A DNA stretch of 64,000 nt, from positions 91,474 through 155,473 of the forward strand of contig JBLXDM010000012.1 of the NCBI GenBank assembly GCA_048264125.1, in the 5' to 3' direction. The DNA is from M1-B18 sp048264125 (GTDB taxonomy: Bacteria; Bacillota; Clostridia; Peptostreptococcales; Natronincolaceae). Of the stretch, positions 51,026 through 60,217 are shown piece after piece. The position numbers were made by a program, and so were the translations under genes. Below the pieces are notes generated by a model, which did no database searches, was not told the DNA's origin, and saw only the letters and a program-made list of their open reading frames with translations. Within the stretch, counting starts at the first letter, position 1, and every line of letters begins with the position of its first letter.

Positions 51026-51310
51026 TTAATCACGAGATCTTACTCCCAATCGTTCTAGTTCTCTTCTGATAAAGGCATTATTGATCTTCTTCTGATTGAT
51101 AATTCGTTCCTTAACTTCATCTGAAGACGTGTTAAATACAGCAATGTGCTTTAACTTCTTCTTTTTGGGCTTATCTATTCTTCTGAGCTCTCCATCTGAA
51201 ATCAGTACATGCTGATCATCAACTACGCCTACAACAATAAATACCCTATCCTTATCTCTTCCTTTAACGGATCTTACCACCTGGCCTATTTTGATATCAT
51301 CACATTCCAC
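51026..51310 (-). CDS. KOW-domain RNA-binding protein (L14e-like)
   Basis: 94 residues. The N-terminal KOW motif (IGQVVRSVKGRDKDRVFIVV) and a basic middle (DKPKKKKLKHIAVF) fit the L14e-like KOW protein that sits between map and infA in many Clostridia. It is likely a ribosome-associated RNA-binding protein with no assigned step. Confidence 0.9.
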   Translation of the reverse strand: MECDDIKIGQVVRSVKGRDKDRVFIVVGVVDDQHVLISDGELRRIDKPKKKKLKHIAVFNTSSDEVKERIINQKKINNAFIRRELERLGVRSRD

Positions 51311-51331
51311 AATGTCACCTCATTTACCGGA

Positions 51332-52078
51332 TTATACAACTGTCAATATCTCCGGTTCACCCTCAGTAATTGCTAAAGTATGCTCATAATGAGCGGAATA
51401 CTCTCCGTCCAACGTCACAACAGTCCATTCGTCCTTTAACACTTCTACCTCATAGGTTCCGATGTTTATCATAGGCTCTATAGCCAAAACCATACCAGCC
51501 TTCAATCGAACCCCTTTTCCTGGTGGTCCGTAGTTTGGAATTTGGGGCTCCTCATGCATTTTGGTGCCAATTCCATGACCGACATAATTTCTAACTACAG
51601 AAAAGCCATAGGCCTCTACATATGTTTGTATTGCGTGGGATATATCGGATAATCGATATCCTTCCTTTGCAAACTTAATACCCTCATAGAAGCTTTGTCT
51701 TGTAACATCAATCAGTTGCTGTGCTTTTTGACTGATGCTGCCTACGGGATGTGTTTTTGCTGAATCAGCATAGTATCCTTTATATAGAGCACCTATATCT
51801 ATGCTTATAATATCTCCATTTTCCAAAGTTTTTAATCCAGGGATACCATGAACAACTTCGTGATTAATTGAGGTGCATATACTGGCTGGGAACCCCCCAT
51901 ACCCCTTGAAGGCGGGAATAGCTCCTTGCCCTAAGATATAGGCTTCAGCCATCTCATCCAGTTCCTTTGTTGTTATACCTGGTTTAATTGCCTGTTTCAG
52001 TAACTCATGGACCTCAGCAACTATTTTTCCGGCTTCCTTCATTATCTGTATCTCTTGTCTTGATTTTAAATAAATCAT
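51332..52078 (-). CDS. map: Methionine aminopeptidase, type I
   Basis: 248 residues. Metal ligands are in DIGALYKGYYADSAKT, GHGIGTKMHEEPQ, AIEPMINIG and HYEHTLAIT. It removes the N-terminal Met from new proteins. Its start codon overlaps the adk stop by one base. Confidence 0.96.
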   Translation of the reverse strand: MIYLKSRQEIQIMKEAGKIVAEVHELLKQAIKPGITTKELDEMAEAYILGQGAIPAFKGYGGFPASICTSINHEVVHGIPGLKTLENGDIISIDIGALYKGYYADSAKTHPVGSISQKAQQLIDVTRQSFYEGIKFAKEGYRLSDISHAIQTYVEAYGFSVVRNYVGHGIGTKMHEEPQIPNYGPPGKGVRLKAGMVLAIEPMINIGTYEVEVLKDEWTVVTLDGEYSAHYEHTLAITEGEPEILTVV

Positions 52079-52728
52079 TACAGGTCTCCCCTCAGCACAA
52101 GGACAATATCAGAAAACACCTTGTCAATATGCTGTTGACCATCGATGACAGCTAACTTGTTCTTTTCCTGGTAGTATGCGATCAAGGGTAGGGTTTCCTT
52201 CAGGTAGACCTCGATACGCTTTGTGACCGTCTCCTGATTATCGTCATCTCTTTGATATAGGCTTCCGCCGCACTTATCACAGGTCATTCCCTTTGATGAA
52301 GGGTTGAAGTTAATGTGATATGTGGCACCGCAGGCCTTGCAAATTCTTCTACCAACAGCTCTTTCAATTAGGATTTCCTTATCAACCTGAATGTTTATAA
52401 CCTTATCCAGGCTGGTACCCATAACTGCAATGGCATGATCTAATGCCTCCGCCTGGGTGACGGTTCTTGGAAAACCATCTAATAAAAATCCGCCTTTACA
52501 ATCCTCTTGCTTTAGTCGGTCTTCAACAATGGCAACAACAATCTCATCTGGAACAAGAAGCCCCTGATCCATAAAGGATTTTGCCTTTTTGCCAAGCTCT
52601 GTACCTTCTTTTATATTATATCGGAATATATCCCCTGTAGATATGTGGGGAATGTTAAATTCCTCTGCAATGGCTACTGCCTGAGTGCCTTTGCCGGCAC
52701 CCGGAGGGCCAAGTAAAATCAAACGCAT
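52078..52728 (-). CDS. adk: Adenylate kinase (zinc-lid type)
   Basis: 216 residues. P-loop LLGPPGAGKGTQAV, NMP-binding HISTGDIFRYNI, GFPRTVTQAEAL. The lid has CKACGATYH and CDKCGG, a four-cysteine zinc site usual in Gram-positive bacteria. It makes ADP from ATP and AMP. Confidence 0.97.
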   Translation of the reverse strand: MRLILLGPPGAGKGTQAVAIAEEFNIPHISTGDIFRYNIKEGTELGKKAKSFMDQGLLVPDEIVVAIVEDRLKQEDCKGGFLLDGFPRTVTQAEALDHAIAVMGTSLDKVINIQVDKEILIERAVGRRICKACGATYHINFNPSSKGMTCDKCGGSLYQRDDDNQETVTKRIEVYLKETLPLIAYYQEKNKLAVIDGQQHIDKVFSDIVLVLRGDL

Positions 52729-52759
52729 TCTACCATCTCCCGGTAAGAAAGATTAGATT

Positions 52760-52779
52760 CATGGGGGGCTTCCCCCATG
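52760..52779. promoter_or_regulatory. Stem-loop between secY and adk
   Basis: A perfect 8-bp hairpin CATGGGGG/CCCCCATG. A T-run follows it only on the plus strand (GTCTTTTTTA), so it is not a terminator for the leftward operon. It could be an mRNA processing or stabilising hairpin, or end an antisense transcript. Confidence 0.6.
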
Positions 52780-52809
52780 AGTCTTTTTTAGTTAAAAGAC
52801 TAATCTATA

Positions 52810-54090
52810 TTACTTCAAGAAGCCTTGATAATGTCTCATTAACATCTGTGCCTCAACCTGCTTCATAGTCTCAAGTGCAACACCTACGACGATGAGCAAT
52901 GCAGTTCCTCCGAAGTTGATATTCATTCCGGTAATCTGCATAATCAGGTTTGGTACTAAAGCTATTGCAGCCAAGAATACAGCACCTGCCAGGGTAATTC
53001 TGTTCAGCACCTTGCTTAAATAATCTGAAGTAGGCTTGCCAGGTCTGATGCCCGGAATGAACCCGCCGTATTTCTTCATATTTGAAGCAACCTCAATTGG
53101 GTTAAAGGTAATAGCTGTATAGAAGTAAGTGAAGAATATTATTAATACGGCATATAAAACTGTATATAATATTACTCCCCCTATTTTAGGGCTGTTTGGA
53201 GAAAGCCAGTTGGTTATAAACATATAGAAACCGCTGTCTTGTCCAAAGAAATAAGCAATAGTTTGTGGGAATGCCAATAAAGACATTGCAAATATTACGG
53301 GAATTACTCCGGATTGATTTACCTTTAAAGGTATATGGGAGCTTTGACCACCATACATCTTACGCCCAACTACTCTTTTTGCATATTGCACAGGAATCTT
53401 ACGGGTTCCCTCTTGAATCGCAACAACACCAGCAATAATCACTATAGCTAATATTAGGAATACAATGATGGATACAATTGATATTTCGCCTTGTCTTGTC
53501 AGCAAGAAGGTTCTATATACACTGTCAGGTATACTAGAAACTATACCGGCAAAGATGAGTAAAGAAATGCCGTTACCAATTCCCTTTTCTGTAATTTGCT
53601 CACCTAACCACATTAGGAAGGCTGTTCCGGCAGTTAATGTCAGTACTACAGTTATGACACTGAAGGCGTCTGTTTGTATAAGAGCACCTCTGAATAATCC
53701 AATGCTGATGGCAACTGCCTGAATAATAGCAAGGACTACTGTTGCATATCTTGTGTATTGAGCAATTTTTTTTCTGCCCTCTTCACCCTCTTTAGCCATT
53801 TCTTCTAAGCTAGGGATAGCTATAGTAAGAAGCTGCATAATAATTGATGAGGTTATATAAGGTGTTATGCTTAATGCAAAAATCGTCATGTTACCGAAGG
53901 CTCCTCCGGAAAACAAGTCGAAGAAGGATAGCAATCCGGCCTCTGATACAATATTTTTTACATAATCAATATTGATACCCGGCACCGGTATAACAGAACC
54001 TAATCTAAAAATAACCAGCATTACGAAGGTATATAATATTTTGCTTCTTAACTCTGGTATCCTCCAAGCATTTCTTAAGGTTGATATCAA
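52810..54090 (-). CDS. secY: Protein translocase subunit SecY
   Basis: 426 residues with ten membrane segments. The plug and pore region (FRLGSVIPVPGINIDYVKNI, LLSFFDLFSGGAFGNMTIFA) and the cytoplasmic loop YAKRVVGRKMYGGQSSHIPL are characteristic. It forms the protein-conducting channel with SecE and SecG. Confidence 0.97.
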   Translation of the reverse strand: MISTLRNAWRIPELRSKILYTFVMLVIFRLGSVIPVPGINIDYVKNIVSEAGLLSFFDLFSGGAFGNMTIFALSITPYITSSIIMQLLTIAIPSLEEMAKEGEEGRKKIAQYTRYATVVLAIIQAVAISIGLFRGALIQTDAFSVITVVLTLTAGTAFLMWLGEQITEKGIGNGISLLIFAGIVSSIPDSVYRTFLLTRQGEISIVSIIVFLILAIVIIAGVVAIQEGTRKIPVQYAKRVVGRKMYGGQSSHIPLKVNQSGVIPVIFAMSLLAFPQTIAYFFGQDSGFYMFITNWLSPNSPKIGGVILYTVLYAVLIIFFTYFYTAITFNPIEVASNMKKYGGFIPGIRPGKPTSDYLSKVLNRITLAGAVFLAAIALVPNLIMQITGMNINFGGTALLIVVGVALETMKQVEAQMLMRHYQGFLK

Positions 54091-54091
54091 C

Positions 54092-54535
54092 TTATATCAC
54101 CTCTACCTTTCCTCCAGCAGCTTCAATTTTATCAACAGCTGACTTGGTAAATTTATTAGCTTGTATCGTTAAGCTTTTTTCTAAGTTACCATCTCCAAGG
54201 ATTTTAACGCCGTTCTTTTCAACCTTCTTAATCATACCTGCTTCAACTAATAGCTCAAGAGTTACGATTGTTCCGTTTTCGAATACATTTAAGTCTTCTA
54301 TATTGATGATGTTAAATTGCTTTTTGAATATATTTGTAAACCCACGCTTTGGAAGTCTTCTAATGATAGGCATTTGGCCTCCCTCGAAGCCAGGTCTTAC
54401 TCCTCCGCCGCTACGAGCCTTTTGACCCTTTGAACCACGTCCACCAGTTTTACCAAGGCCGGTACCAGTACCTCTACCTCTACGCTTGGTATCTCTTACA
54501 GCTCCTTTAGCAGGTCTAAGTTCATGTAACTTCAT
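54092..54535 (-). CDS. rplO: 50S ribosomal protein L15
   Basis: 147 residues. MKLHELRPAKGAVRDTKRRG and the Gly-rich GSKGQKARSGGGVRPGFEGG are standard. Its stop lies one base before secY. Confidence 0.97.
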   Translation of the reverse strand: MKLHELRPAKGAVRDTKRRGRGTGTGLGKTGGRGSKGQKARSGGGVRPGFEGGQMPIIRRLPKRGFTNIFKKQFNIINIEDLNVFENGTIVTLELLVEAGMIKKVEKNGVKILGDGNLEKSLTIQANKFTKSAVDKIEAAGGKVEVI

Positions 54536-54552
54536 GTCTACACCTCCTTTGA

Positions 54553-54735
54553 TTACAATTCGCTTACTTCAACCAAATGTTTAACTACATCGATCATACC
54601 TCTAGTTTGAGGACTGTCTGGTAATTCAACAACCTGACCGATTTTCTTTAAACCTAATGCTTCAACTGTTTTTTGTTGCTTAGGTAGTGTACCAATAACA
54701 CTTTTTGTCATTTTGATTTTGAGTACTTTAGCCAT
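54553..54735 (-). CDS. rpmD: 50S ribosomal protein L30
   Basis: 60 residues, normal. KIKMTKSVIGTLPKQQKTVE and SPQTRGMIDVVKHLVEV identify L30. Confidence 0.97.
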   Translation of the reverse strand: MAKVLKIKMTKSVIGTLPKQQKTVEALGLKKIGQVVELPDSPQTRGMIDVVKHLVEVSEL

Positions 54736-54747
54736 GTATTTCCCCTC

Positions 54748-55254
54748 CTAACCTAAGAGTTCATCTACGGTCTTTCCTCTTAGTTTTGCTACTTCTTCAG
54801 CTTTTTTAAGCTGCTTTAAGCCATCTAAGGTTGCATTAACCATGTTTCTAGAGTTGTTTGTACCTAAAGATTTAGCTCTAACGTCCTTAAGACCAGCTAG
54901 CTCTAATACGGCACGAACAGGTCCACCTGCAATGATACCTGTACCTTCTCTAGCCGGCATGATTAATACGTTTCCTGCTCCAAAGTGACCGATAACTTCG
55001 TGAGGAATAGTAGTTCCAACTGTAGGAACATTAATCATGTTCTTCTTAGCGTCTTGAATTCCTTTTTTAATGGCATCCGGCACTTCCATTGCTTTACCGG
55101 TACCAACGCCTACGTGACCATTTTCGTCACCTACAACTACTAAAGCAGCAAATCTGAAGTTTCTACCACCCTTAACTACTTTAGTAACACGTCTTATATC
55201 AATAACTTGTTCTTTAACATCAAGTTGGCTTGCATCAATTAGCTTGCGTTGCAT
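54748..55254 (-). CDS. rpsE: 30S ribosomal protein S5
   Basis: 168 residues. RVTKVVKGGRNFRFAALVVV and GTGIIAGGPVRAVLELAGLK are the S5 double-stranded RNA-binding and C-terminal domains. Involved in decoding accuracy. Confidence 0.97.
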   Translation of the reverse strand: MQRKLIDASQLDVKEQVIDIRRVTKVVKGGRNFRFAALVVVGDENGHVGVGTGKAMEVPDAIKKGIQDAKKNMINVPTVGTTIPHEVIGHFGAGNVLIMPAREGTGIIAGGPVRAVLELAGLKDVRAKSLGTNNSRNMVNATLDGLKQLKKAEEVAKLRGKTVDELLG

Positions 55255-55272
55255 CTATTTCCCTCCTTCTTA

Positions 55273-55641
55273 TTAGAACTTAAGTCCAGCTTCTCTTGCT
55301 CCTTCAGCCAAAGCTTTAACTCTACCATGATAAATATATCCGCCACGATCAAAGGTTACTGTTTCGATTCCCTTATCAAGTGCCTTTTTAGCAAGAAGCT
55401 CTCCTACCAATTTTGCTGCAGCTTGGTTTCCTGTAGAACCCATTTGTGCTTTTATTTCTTTATCTAGGCTGGAGGCAGCAGCAATTGTTGTTCCAGCAGC
55501 ATCATCTATTATTTGAGCGTAGATGTTGGTTAAGCTACGGTATACATTTAATCTTGGACGTTGAGGAGTTCCAACTACTTTTCCACGGACTCTTTTATGT
55601 CTTCTTTGTCTTGTAAGGTTCTTACTTACCTTTTTAAACAC
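55273..55641 (-). CDS. rplR: 50S ribosomal protein L18
   Basis: 122 residues. RHKRVRGKVVGTPQRPRLNV and FDRGGYIYHGRVKALAEGAR are diagnostic. Binds 5S rRNA with L5. Confidence 0.97.
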   Translation of the reverse strand: MFKKVSKNLTRQRRHKRVRGKVVGTPQRPRLNVYRSLTNIYAQIIDDAAGTTIAAASSLDKEIKAQMGSTGNQAAAKLVGELLAKKALDKGIETVTFDRGGYIYHGRVKALAEGAREAGLKF

Positions 55642-55660
55642 CTCGTATCACTCCTTTCAA

Positions 55661-56203
55661 TTACTTCTTACCTGTCTTGCCTTCCTTACGTCGGACAATC
55701 TCGCCAGTGTACTTAATACCTTTGCCTTTATATGGCTCAGGCTTCCTATGGTCTCTTATCTTAGCAGCGTAGTTTCCTACTCTTTGCTTATCGATGCCCT
55801 TTACAATAACCTCTGTTTGAGTTGGCACCTCGATAGTAAGACCCTCTGGGTCAATCATTTCGATTGGATGAGAATATCCTAAGTTTAGCACAAGCTTGCT
55901 ACCCTGCTTATTAGCCTTGTATCCTACACCAACTAATTCTAATTTCTTATGGTATCCGACAGAAACGCCTTGAACCATATTAGAAATCAGTGTCCTCGAT
56001 AAACCATGTAGTGATTTATGCTTTTTGTTATCGGTTGGTCTTGTGATGTTTAGGACATTGTCAGCATTTTCTATGTTAATATCCTTACTAATTTGTTGAC
56101 TTAAAGTACCTAATGGTCCTTTAACTGTTACTAAATTGTTATTATCAACAGTAACCTCCACGCCTTGTGGAACTGGAATCGGCTTAGAACCTATTCTTGA
56201 CAT
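55661..56203 (-). CDS. rplF: 50S ribosomal protein L6
   Basis: 180 residues from the ATG at 56203, preceded by AAGGAGGTG. A longer frame to 56239 adds residues not found in L6. MSRIGSKPIPVPQGVEVTVD and PEPYKGKGIKYTGEIVRRKE are standard. Confidence 0.97.
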   Translation of the reverse strand: MSRIGSKPIPVPQGVEVTVDNNNLVTVKGPLGTLSQQISKDINIENADNVLNITRPTDNKKHKSLHGLSRTLISNMVQGVSVGYHKKLELVGVGYKANKQGSKLVLNLGYSHPIEMIDPEGLTIEVPTQTEVIVKGIDKQRVGNYAAKIRDHRKPEPYKGKGIKYTGEIVRRKEGKTGKK

Positions 56204-56232
56204 ACTTGCACCTCCTTGTAAGTTTAATGCGA

Positions 56233-56631
56233 TTACCAAACGTAAGCTATTACTTCTCCACCAACGCCTTCTTTTCTAGCCATCTTGTCAGTAATAATAC
56301 CTCTAGATGTAGAAATAATCGCTATACCTAATCCACCTAGTACTCTTGGCATTTCATCCCTCTTAGCATAAACTCTTAAGCCGGGCTTCGAAATTCTCTT
56401 GATACCGGTTAGAACCTTCTCGTTTGCTTTTCCATATTTTAATTGTATTCTTAAGATACCTTGCTTACCGTCTTCAATAACGTCGTATCCCTTAATAAAA
56501 CCTTCTTCAAGAAGAATATTTGCAATTTCTCTCTTAAGGTTTGAAGCGGGAACATCAACAGTCTCATGCTTTACTGCATTAGCATTACGAACACGAGTTA
56601 GCATATCTGCAATTGGATCTGTCATTGTCAT
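56233..56631 (-). CDS. rpsH: 30S ribosomal protein S8
   Basis: 132 residues. TDPIADMLTRVRNANAVKHE and LGGLGIAIISTSRGIITDKM identify S8, a central-domain 16S binder and usual spc-operon autoregulator. Confidence 0.97.
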   Translation of the reverse strand: MTMTDPIADMLTRVRNANAVKHETVDVPASNLKREIANILLEEGFIKGYDVIEDGKQGILRIQLKYGKANEKVLTGIKRISKPGLRVYAKRDEMPRVLGGLGIAIISTSRGIITDKMARKEGVGGEVIAYVW

Positions 56632-56653
56632 TTTACATACCTCCTCTCCAAAA

Positions 56654-56839
56654 CTACCAGCTGGCTTTTCTTACACCTGGAATTTGGCCTTTATAAGCTA
56701 ATTCTCTGAAGCATATACGGCAAATACCGAACTTCTTTAGTACTGAATGTGGTCTACCACAGATATTACATCTAGTATATTCTTGAGTCTTATACTTAGC
56801 TTTTCTCTGTTGTTTTATAATCATAGATTTTTTTGCCAC
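56654..56839 (-). CDS. rpsN: 30S ribosomal protein S14 type Z
   Basis: 61 residues, the short zinc form: RCNICGRPHSVLKKFGICRI and CFRELAYKGQIPGVRKASW give four cysteines. The usual S14 of Clostridia. Confidence 0.96.
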   Translation of the reverse strand: MAKKSMIIKQQRKAKYKTQEYTRCNICGRPHSVLKKFGICRICFRELAYKGQIPGVRKASW

Positions 56840-56858
56840 TACATTTTTCCCTCCTTAC

Positions 56859-57398
56859 TTACTTTACAAAAGGCATTCCCATTAATTTCAGCAGTTCACG
56901 ACATTCTTCGTCTGTTTTTGCTGTAGTAACAAACACAATATCCATTCCGCGCACTTTTTCTACCTTATCGTACTCTATTTCAGGAAAAATTAATTGCTCC
57001 TTAATACCTAAAGCATAGTTTCCTCTTCCATCAAAGGCGTTAATGCTAACCCCTCTGAAGTCTCTAACCCTTGGAAGTGAAATATTTATAAGCTTATCTG
57101 CAAAGAAGTACATTTTTTCTCCTCTTAATGTAACCTTTGTGCCTATAGACATACCCTCACGGATTTTAAAGTTAGAAACTGATTTTTTAGCCTTAGTTAC
57201 TACGGGCTTTTGTCCCGTGATTGTAGCCAATTCCTTTACGGCCACCTCAAGGGCCTTAGGATTATCCTTAGAATCGCCTACACCCATGTTAACTACGATT
57301 TTTTCCAGCTTTGGAATTTCCATTACGTTCTTATATCCAAACTTCTCCATCATCGCAGGGATAACTTCGCTTATATATTTATCTTTTAATCTAGCCAT
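56859..57398 (-). CDS. rplE: 50S ribosomal protein L5
   Basis: 179 residues. MEIPKLEKIVVNMGVGDSKD and GMDIVFVTTAKTDEECRELL are typical. Binds 5S rRNA and contacts P-site tRNA. Confidence 0.97.
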   Translation of the reverse strand: MARLKDKYISEVIPAMMEKFGYKNVMEIPKLEKIVVNMGVGDSKDNPKALEVAVKELATITGQKPVVTKAKKSVSNFKIREGMSIGTKVTLRGEKMYFFADKLINISLPRVRDFRGVSINAFDGRGNYALGIKEQLIFPEIEYDKVEKVRGMDIVFVTTAKTDEECRELLKLMGMPFVK

Positions 57399-57426
57399 TA
57401 TGAAATGAACCTCCCTTCATCCAGCA

Positions 57427-57738
57427 TTAATCTAAAACTTCGCCAGTCTTTTTACTTACTCTTACCTTTTCACCGTTCGCTAACAATTTATATCCTACTC
57501 TAACACCTTGGTTAGCTTTTTTATCGAATATCATAACGTTAGATACATGAATCGTAGATTCCCTATGAACAATTCCACCCTGTTGCATTTGTTGAGTTGG
57601 CTTTTGATGCTTTGTCATCATATTTACCCCTTCAACAACTACACGGCTATCCTTTGGCATAGCCTGAAGCACCTTGCCTTTTTTACCTTTGTCTTTACCA
57701 GAAATGACTACTACTGTATCACCTTTCTTAACATGCAT
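57427..57738 (-). CDS. rplX: 50S ribosomal protein L24
   Basis: 103 residues from the ATG at 57738, after AAGGAGGTG. A frame start 18 bases earlier overlaps that site and is less likely. KOW motif KGDTVVVISGKDKGKKGKVL. An assembly initiator of the 50S subunit. Confidence 0.96.
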   Translation of the reverse strand: MHVKKGDTVVVISGKDKGKKGKVLQAMPKDSRVVVEGVNMMTKHQKPTQQMQQGGIVHRESTIHVSNVMIFDKKANQGVRVGYKLLANGEKVRVSKKTGEVLD

Positions 57739-57755
57739 CCGTGACACCTCCTTCA

Positions 57756-58124
57756 CTATAATACTTCTGGAGCTAATGAAACAATCTTCATGAAGTCTCT
57801 ATCTCTTAATTCTCTTGTAACCGGGCCAAAGATACGAGTTCCCACTGGGTTCTTGTCGTCTTTAATGATTACAGCTGCATTTTCATCAAACTTAATATAT
57901 GAACCATCTTTACGTCTGATATCTGCGGCAGTTCTTACTACAACAGCTTTAACAACCTGGCCTTTCTTTACAACTCCACCAGGTGTTGCGCTCTTAACAG
58001 AACAGATGATCTCGTCACCTACTTTAGCATATCTCTTTCTGGTTCCGCCTAATACACGTATACAAAGTAACTCTTTCGCGCCTGAGTTATCTGCAACCTT
58101 AAGTCTTGATTCCTGTTGGATCAT
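57756..58124 (-). CDS. rplN: 50S ribosomal protein L14
   Basis: 122 residues from the ATG at 58124, preceded by AAGGGAGG and giving the invariant start MIQQESRLKVADNSGAKELL. The longer frame to 58142 runs through that ribosome site. Confidence 0.97.
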   Translation of the reverse strand: MIQQESRLKVADNSGAKELLCIRVLGGTRKRYAKVGDEIICSVKSATPGGVVKKGQVVKAVVVRTAADIRRKDGSYIKFDENAAVIIKDDKNPVGTRIFGPVTRELRDRDFMKIVSLAPEVL

Positions 58125-58151
58125 CGGAATACCTCCCTTCACTAATGAAAA

Positions 58152-58406
58152 TTACTTCGCCTTTTCAACGATCTTAACAAGTCTCCATCTTTTATCCTTA
58201 GATAATGGTCTTGTTTCCATTATTCTTACACGATCACCCATTACACACTCATTTAATTCATCGTGAGCCTTGAATTTCATTGTTCTCTTAACGGCTTTTC
58301 CATATAACGGATGACGTACGAAGTCTTCAACTAGAACTACGATAGTCTTATCCATCTTGTCACTTACAACACGACCTAATCTGGTTTTTCTAAGCGCTCT
58401 ATCCAC
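58152..58406 (-). CDS. rpsQ: 30S ribosomal protein S17
   Basis: 84 residues. LGRVVSDKMDKTIVVLVEDF and GDRVRIMETRPLSKDKRWRL are diagnostic OB-fold sequences. Confidence 0.97.
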   Translation of the reverse strand: MDRALRKTRLGRVVSDKMDKTIVVLVEDFVRHPLYGKAVKRTMKFKAHDELNECVMGDRVRIMETRPLSKDKRWRLVKIVEKAK

Positions 58407-58442
58407 GGAATTTGCCTCCTTTCACACCCAAAGTTATATCAA

Positions 58443-58646
58443 CTATGCTTTTATTTGTTTAATTTCTCTTTCACGAATCATGGTCTTGGTTCTAGCTATA
58501 TCCTTACGAACATTTCTGATTCTTAAAGGGTTTTCAAGCTGGCCTGTCGCTAATTGAAAACGAAGATTAAACAATTCAGTTTTTAAATCTAGGAATTTCT
58601 GATTTAACTCAACATCAGTCATATCTTTTAAATTATTAGCACTCAT
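58443..58646 (-). CDS. rpmC: 50S ribosomal protein L29
   Basis: 67 residues from the ATG at 58646 (MSANNLKDMTDVELNQKFLD), with GGGTGGTG upstream. A GTG four codons earlier is the alternative. It overlaps the end of rplP by 11 bases. L29 lines the exit tunnel opening. Confidence 0.95.
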   Translation of the reverse strand: MSANNLKDMTDVELNQKFLDLKTELFNLRFQLATGQLENPLRIRNVRKDIARTKTMIREREIKQIKA

Positions 58647-59079
58647 CAGCTTCACCACCCTTTACTTCTGATTCCTGACGTGTAACAAACTTACACTTGA
58701 TTGGTAATTTATGCATCGCAAGTCTCATTGCTTCCCTTGCTTTTTCCTCTGATACACCAGCTATCTCAAACATGATTCTACCCGGCTTAACAACTGCTAC
58801 CCAAAACTCCGGAGAACCTTTACCAGCACCCATACGGGTCTCAGCAGGCTTTTTGGTTACCGGCTTATGAGGGAAAATTTTAATCCAAACTTTACCCCCT
58901 CTTTTGATAGATCTAGTCATCGCAATACGGGCAGCTTCGATCTGGTTGGAAGTAATCCATGCTGGCTCCATTGCCATTAAACCAAATTCACCATATGATA
59001 CTGTATTGCCTTTATTGGCTTGACCTGTCATTCTGCCTCTATGAACTCTTCTGCGTTTTACTCTTTTAGGCATTAACAT
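58636..59079 (-). CDS. rplP: 50S ribosomal protein L16
   Basis: 147 residues. MLMPKRVKRRRVHRGRMTGQ and KTFAR-region equivalents such as GAGKGSPEFWVAVVKPGRIM identify L16, which shapes the A-site of the large subunit. Eight bases separate GGAGG from ATG. Confidence 0.97.
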   Translation of the reverse strand: MLMPKRVKRRRVHRGRMTGQANKGNTVSYGEFGLMAMEPAWITSNQIEAARIAMTRSIKRGGKVWIKIFPHKPVTKKPAETRMGAGKGSPEFWVAVVKPGRIMFEIAGVSEEKAREAMRLAMHKLPIKCKFVTRQESEVKGGEADEC

Positions 59080-59111
59080 GCGTTATTCCTCCTTCCTGTA
59101 AGGCTTGACTA

Positions 59112-59834
59112 TTATTTCGAGTCTCTTTTCCTACCTCTTTTACCTCTATCATCGTACTTAGGCGCTTCTATCTCAATTGGCTTAGCGAATCCGCCACCCT
59201 TAACCGGTAGAATTTCACCCTTATATATCCATACTTTAACACCTAGTTTTCCATAGGTAGTATCTGCTTCATGGAAGCCATAATCGATATCAGCTCTCAA
59301 GGTGTGTAGTGGTACATTACCTTGGTTATAGCCTTCAGTTCTCGCCATTTCCGCTCCACCTAGTCTACCAGCGGTCGAAACCTTGATACCCTTAGCTCCA
59401 GCCCTCATAGCTCTTTGCATTGCTTGCTTCATTGCTCTTCTGAAGGAAACCCTTCTTTCTAATGAGGCGGCAATGTTCTCAGCAACTAATTGTGAATCTA
59501 TATCAGGATTTCTTACTTCGATTACATTAACAATTACTTGCTTATTAGAAATCTTTTCGATATCCTTCTTAAGATCTTCAACCCCTTGGCCACCCTTGCC
59601 GATAACCATACCAGGCTTTGCAGCGAAAACATTGACTTTAACTCTGTTATTGGCTGCTCTTTCGATTTCTATTTTTGAAACTCCAGATAAAAAGAGTTTT
59701 TTCTTAACAAATTTACGAATTCTATGATCTTCGATTAAGAAGCCGGCGAAATCCTTTTTGTTGGCATACCATTTAGTATCCCAATCCTTAATGATTCCAA
59801 CTCTCAATCCATGGGGATTTACTTTTTGACCCAT
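59112..59834 (-). CDS. rpsC: 30S ribosomal protein S3
   Basis: 240 residues. MGQKVNPHGLRVGIIKDWDT, the KH motif VIGKGGQGVEDLKKDIEKIS and the C-terminal GRLGGAEMARTEGYNQGNVP are standard. Part of the mRNA entry channel. Confidence 0.97.
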   Translation of the reverse strand: MGQKVNPHGLRVGIIKDWDTKWYANKKDFAGFLIEDHRIRKFVKKKLFLSGVSKIEIERAANNRVKVNVFAAKPGMVIGKGGQGVEDLKKDIEKISNKQVIVNVIEVRNPDIDSQLVAENIAASLERRVSFRRAMKQAMQRAMRAGAKGIKVSTAGRLGGAEMARTEGYNQGNVPLHTLRADIDYGFHEADTTYGKLGVKVWIYKGEILPVKGGGFAKPIEIEAPKYDDRGKRGRKRDSK

Positions 59835-59852
59835 TCCTTTCCCTCCTTGATC

Positions 59853-60185
59853 TTATTTTTCCTTTAACACGACTCCGATATGGCTTGTTCTCTTGCGGAT
59901 AGTTGTAGCACGTCCCATAGCCCTTGGCATAAATCTTTTCATTGTCGGTCCTTCGTTAGCATATATTTCGGATACAATTAAGCTTTCTCTATCCATATTA
60001 TGGTTGTTTTCAGCATTAGCAGCTGCTGATTGAATTAACTTGTAAACAATCGGCGCAGCAGCCTTAGGAGTTAACTTTAAGATAGCTAATGCCTCATCTA
60101 CCCTTTTACCTCTAACGACATCAACGACTTGCCCTGCTTTTCTAGGAGCGATACGTACAAATCTTACTATAGCTCTTGCTTCCAC
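59853..60185 (-). CDS. rplV: 50S ribosomal protein L22
   Basis: 110 residues. VRIAPRKAGQVVDVVRGKRV and the tunnel beta-hairpin GPTMKRFMPRAMGRATTIRK are intact, so no macrolide-resistance deletion is visible. Confidence 0.97.
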   Translation of the reverse strand: MEARAIVRFVRIAPRKAGQVVDVVRGKRVDEALAILKLTPKAAAPIVYKLIQSAAANAENNHNMDRESLIVSEIYANEGPTMKRFMPRAMGRATTIRKRTSHIGVVLKEK

Positions 60186-60217
60186 AATGACAACCTCCTT
60201 TCATAATGAAAACACAA

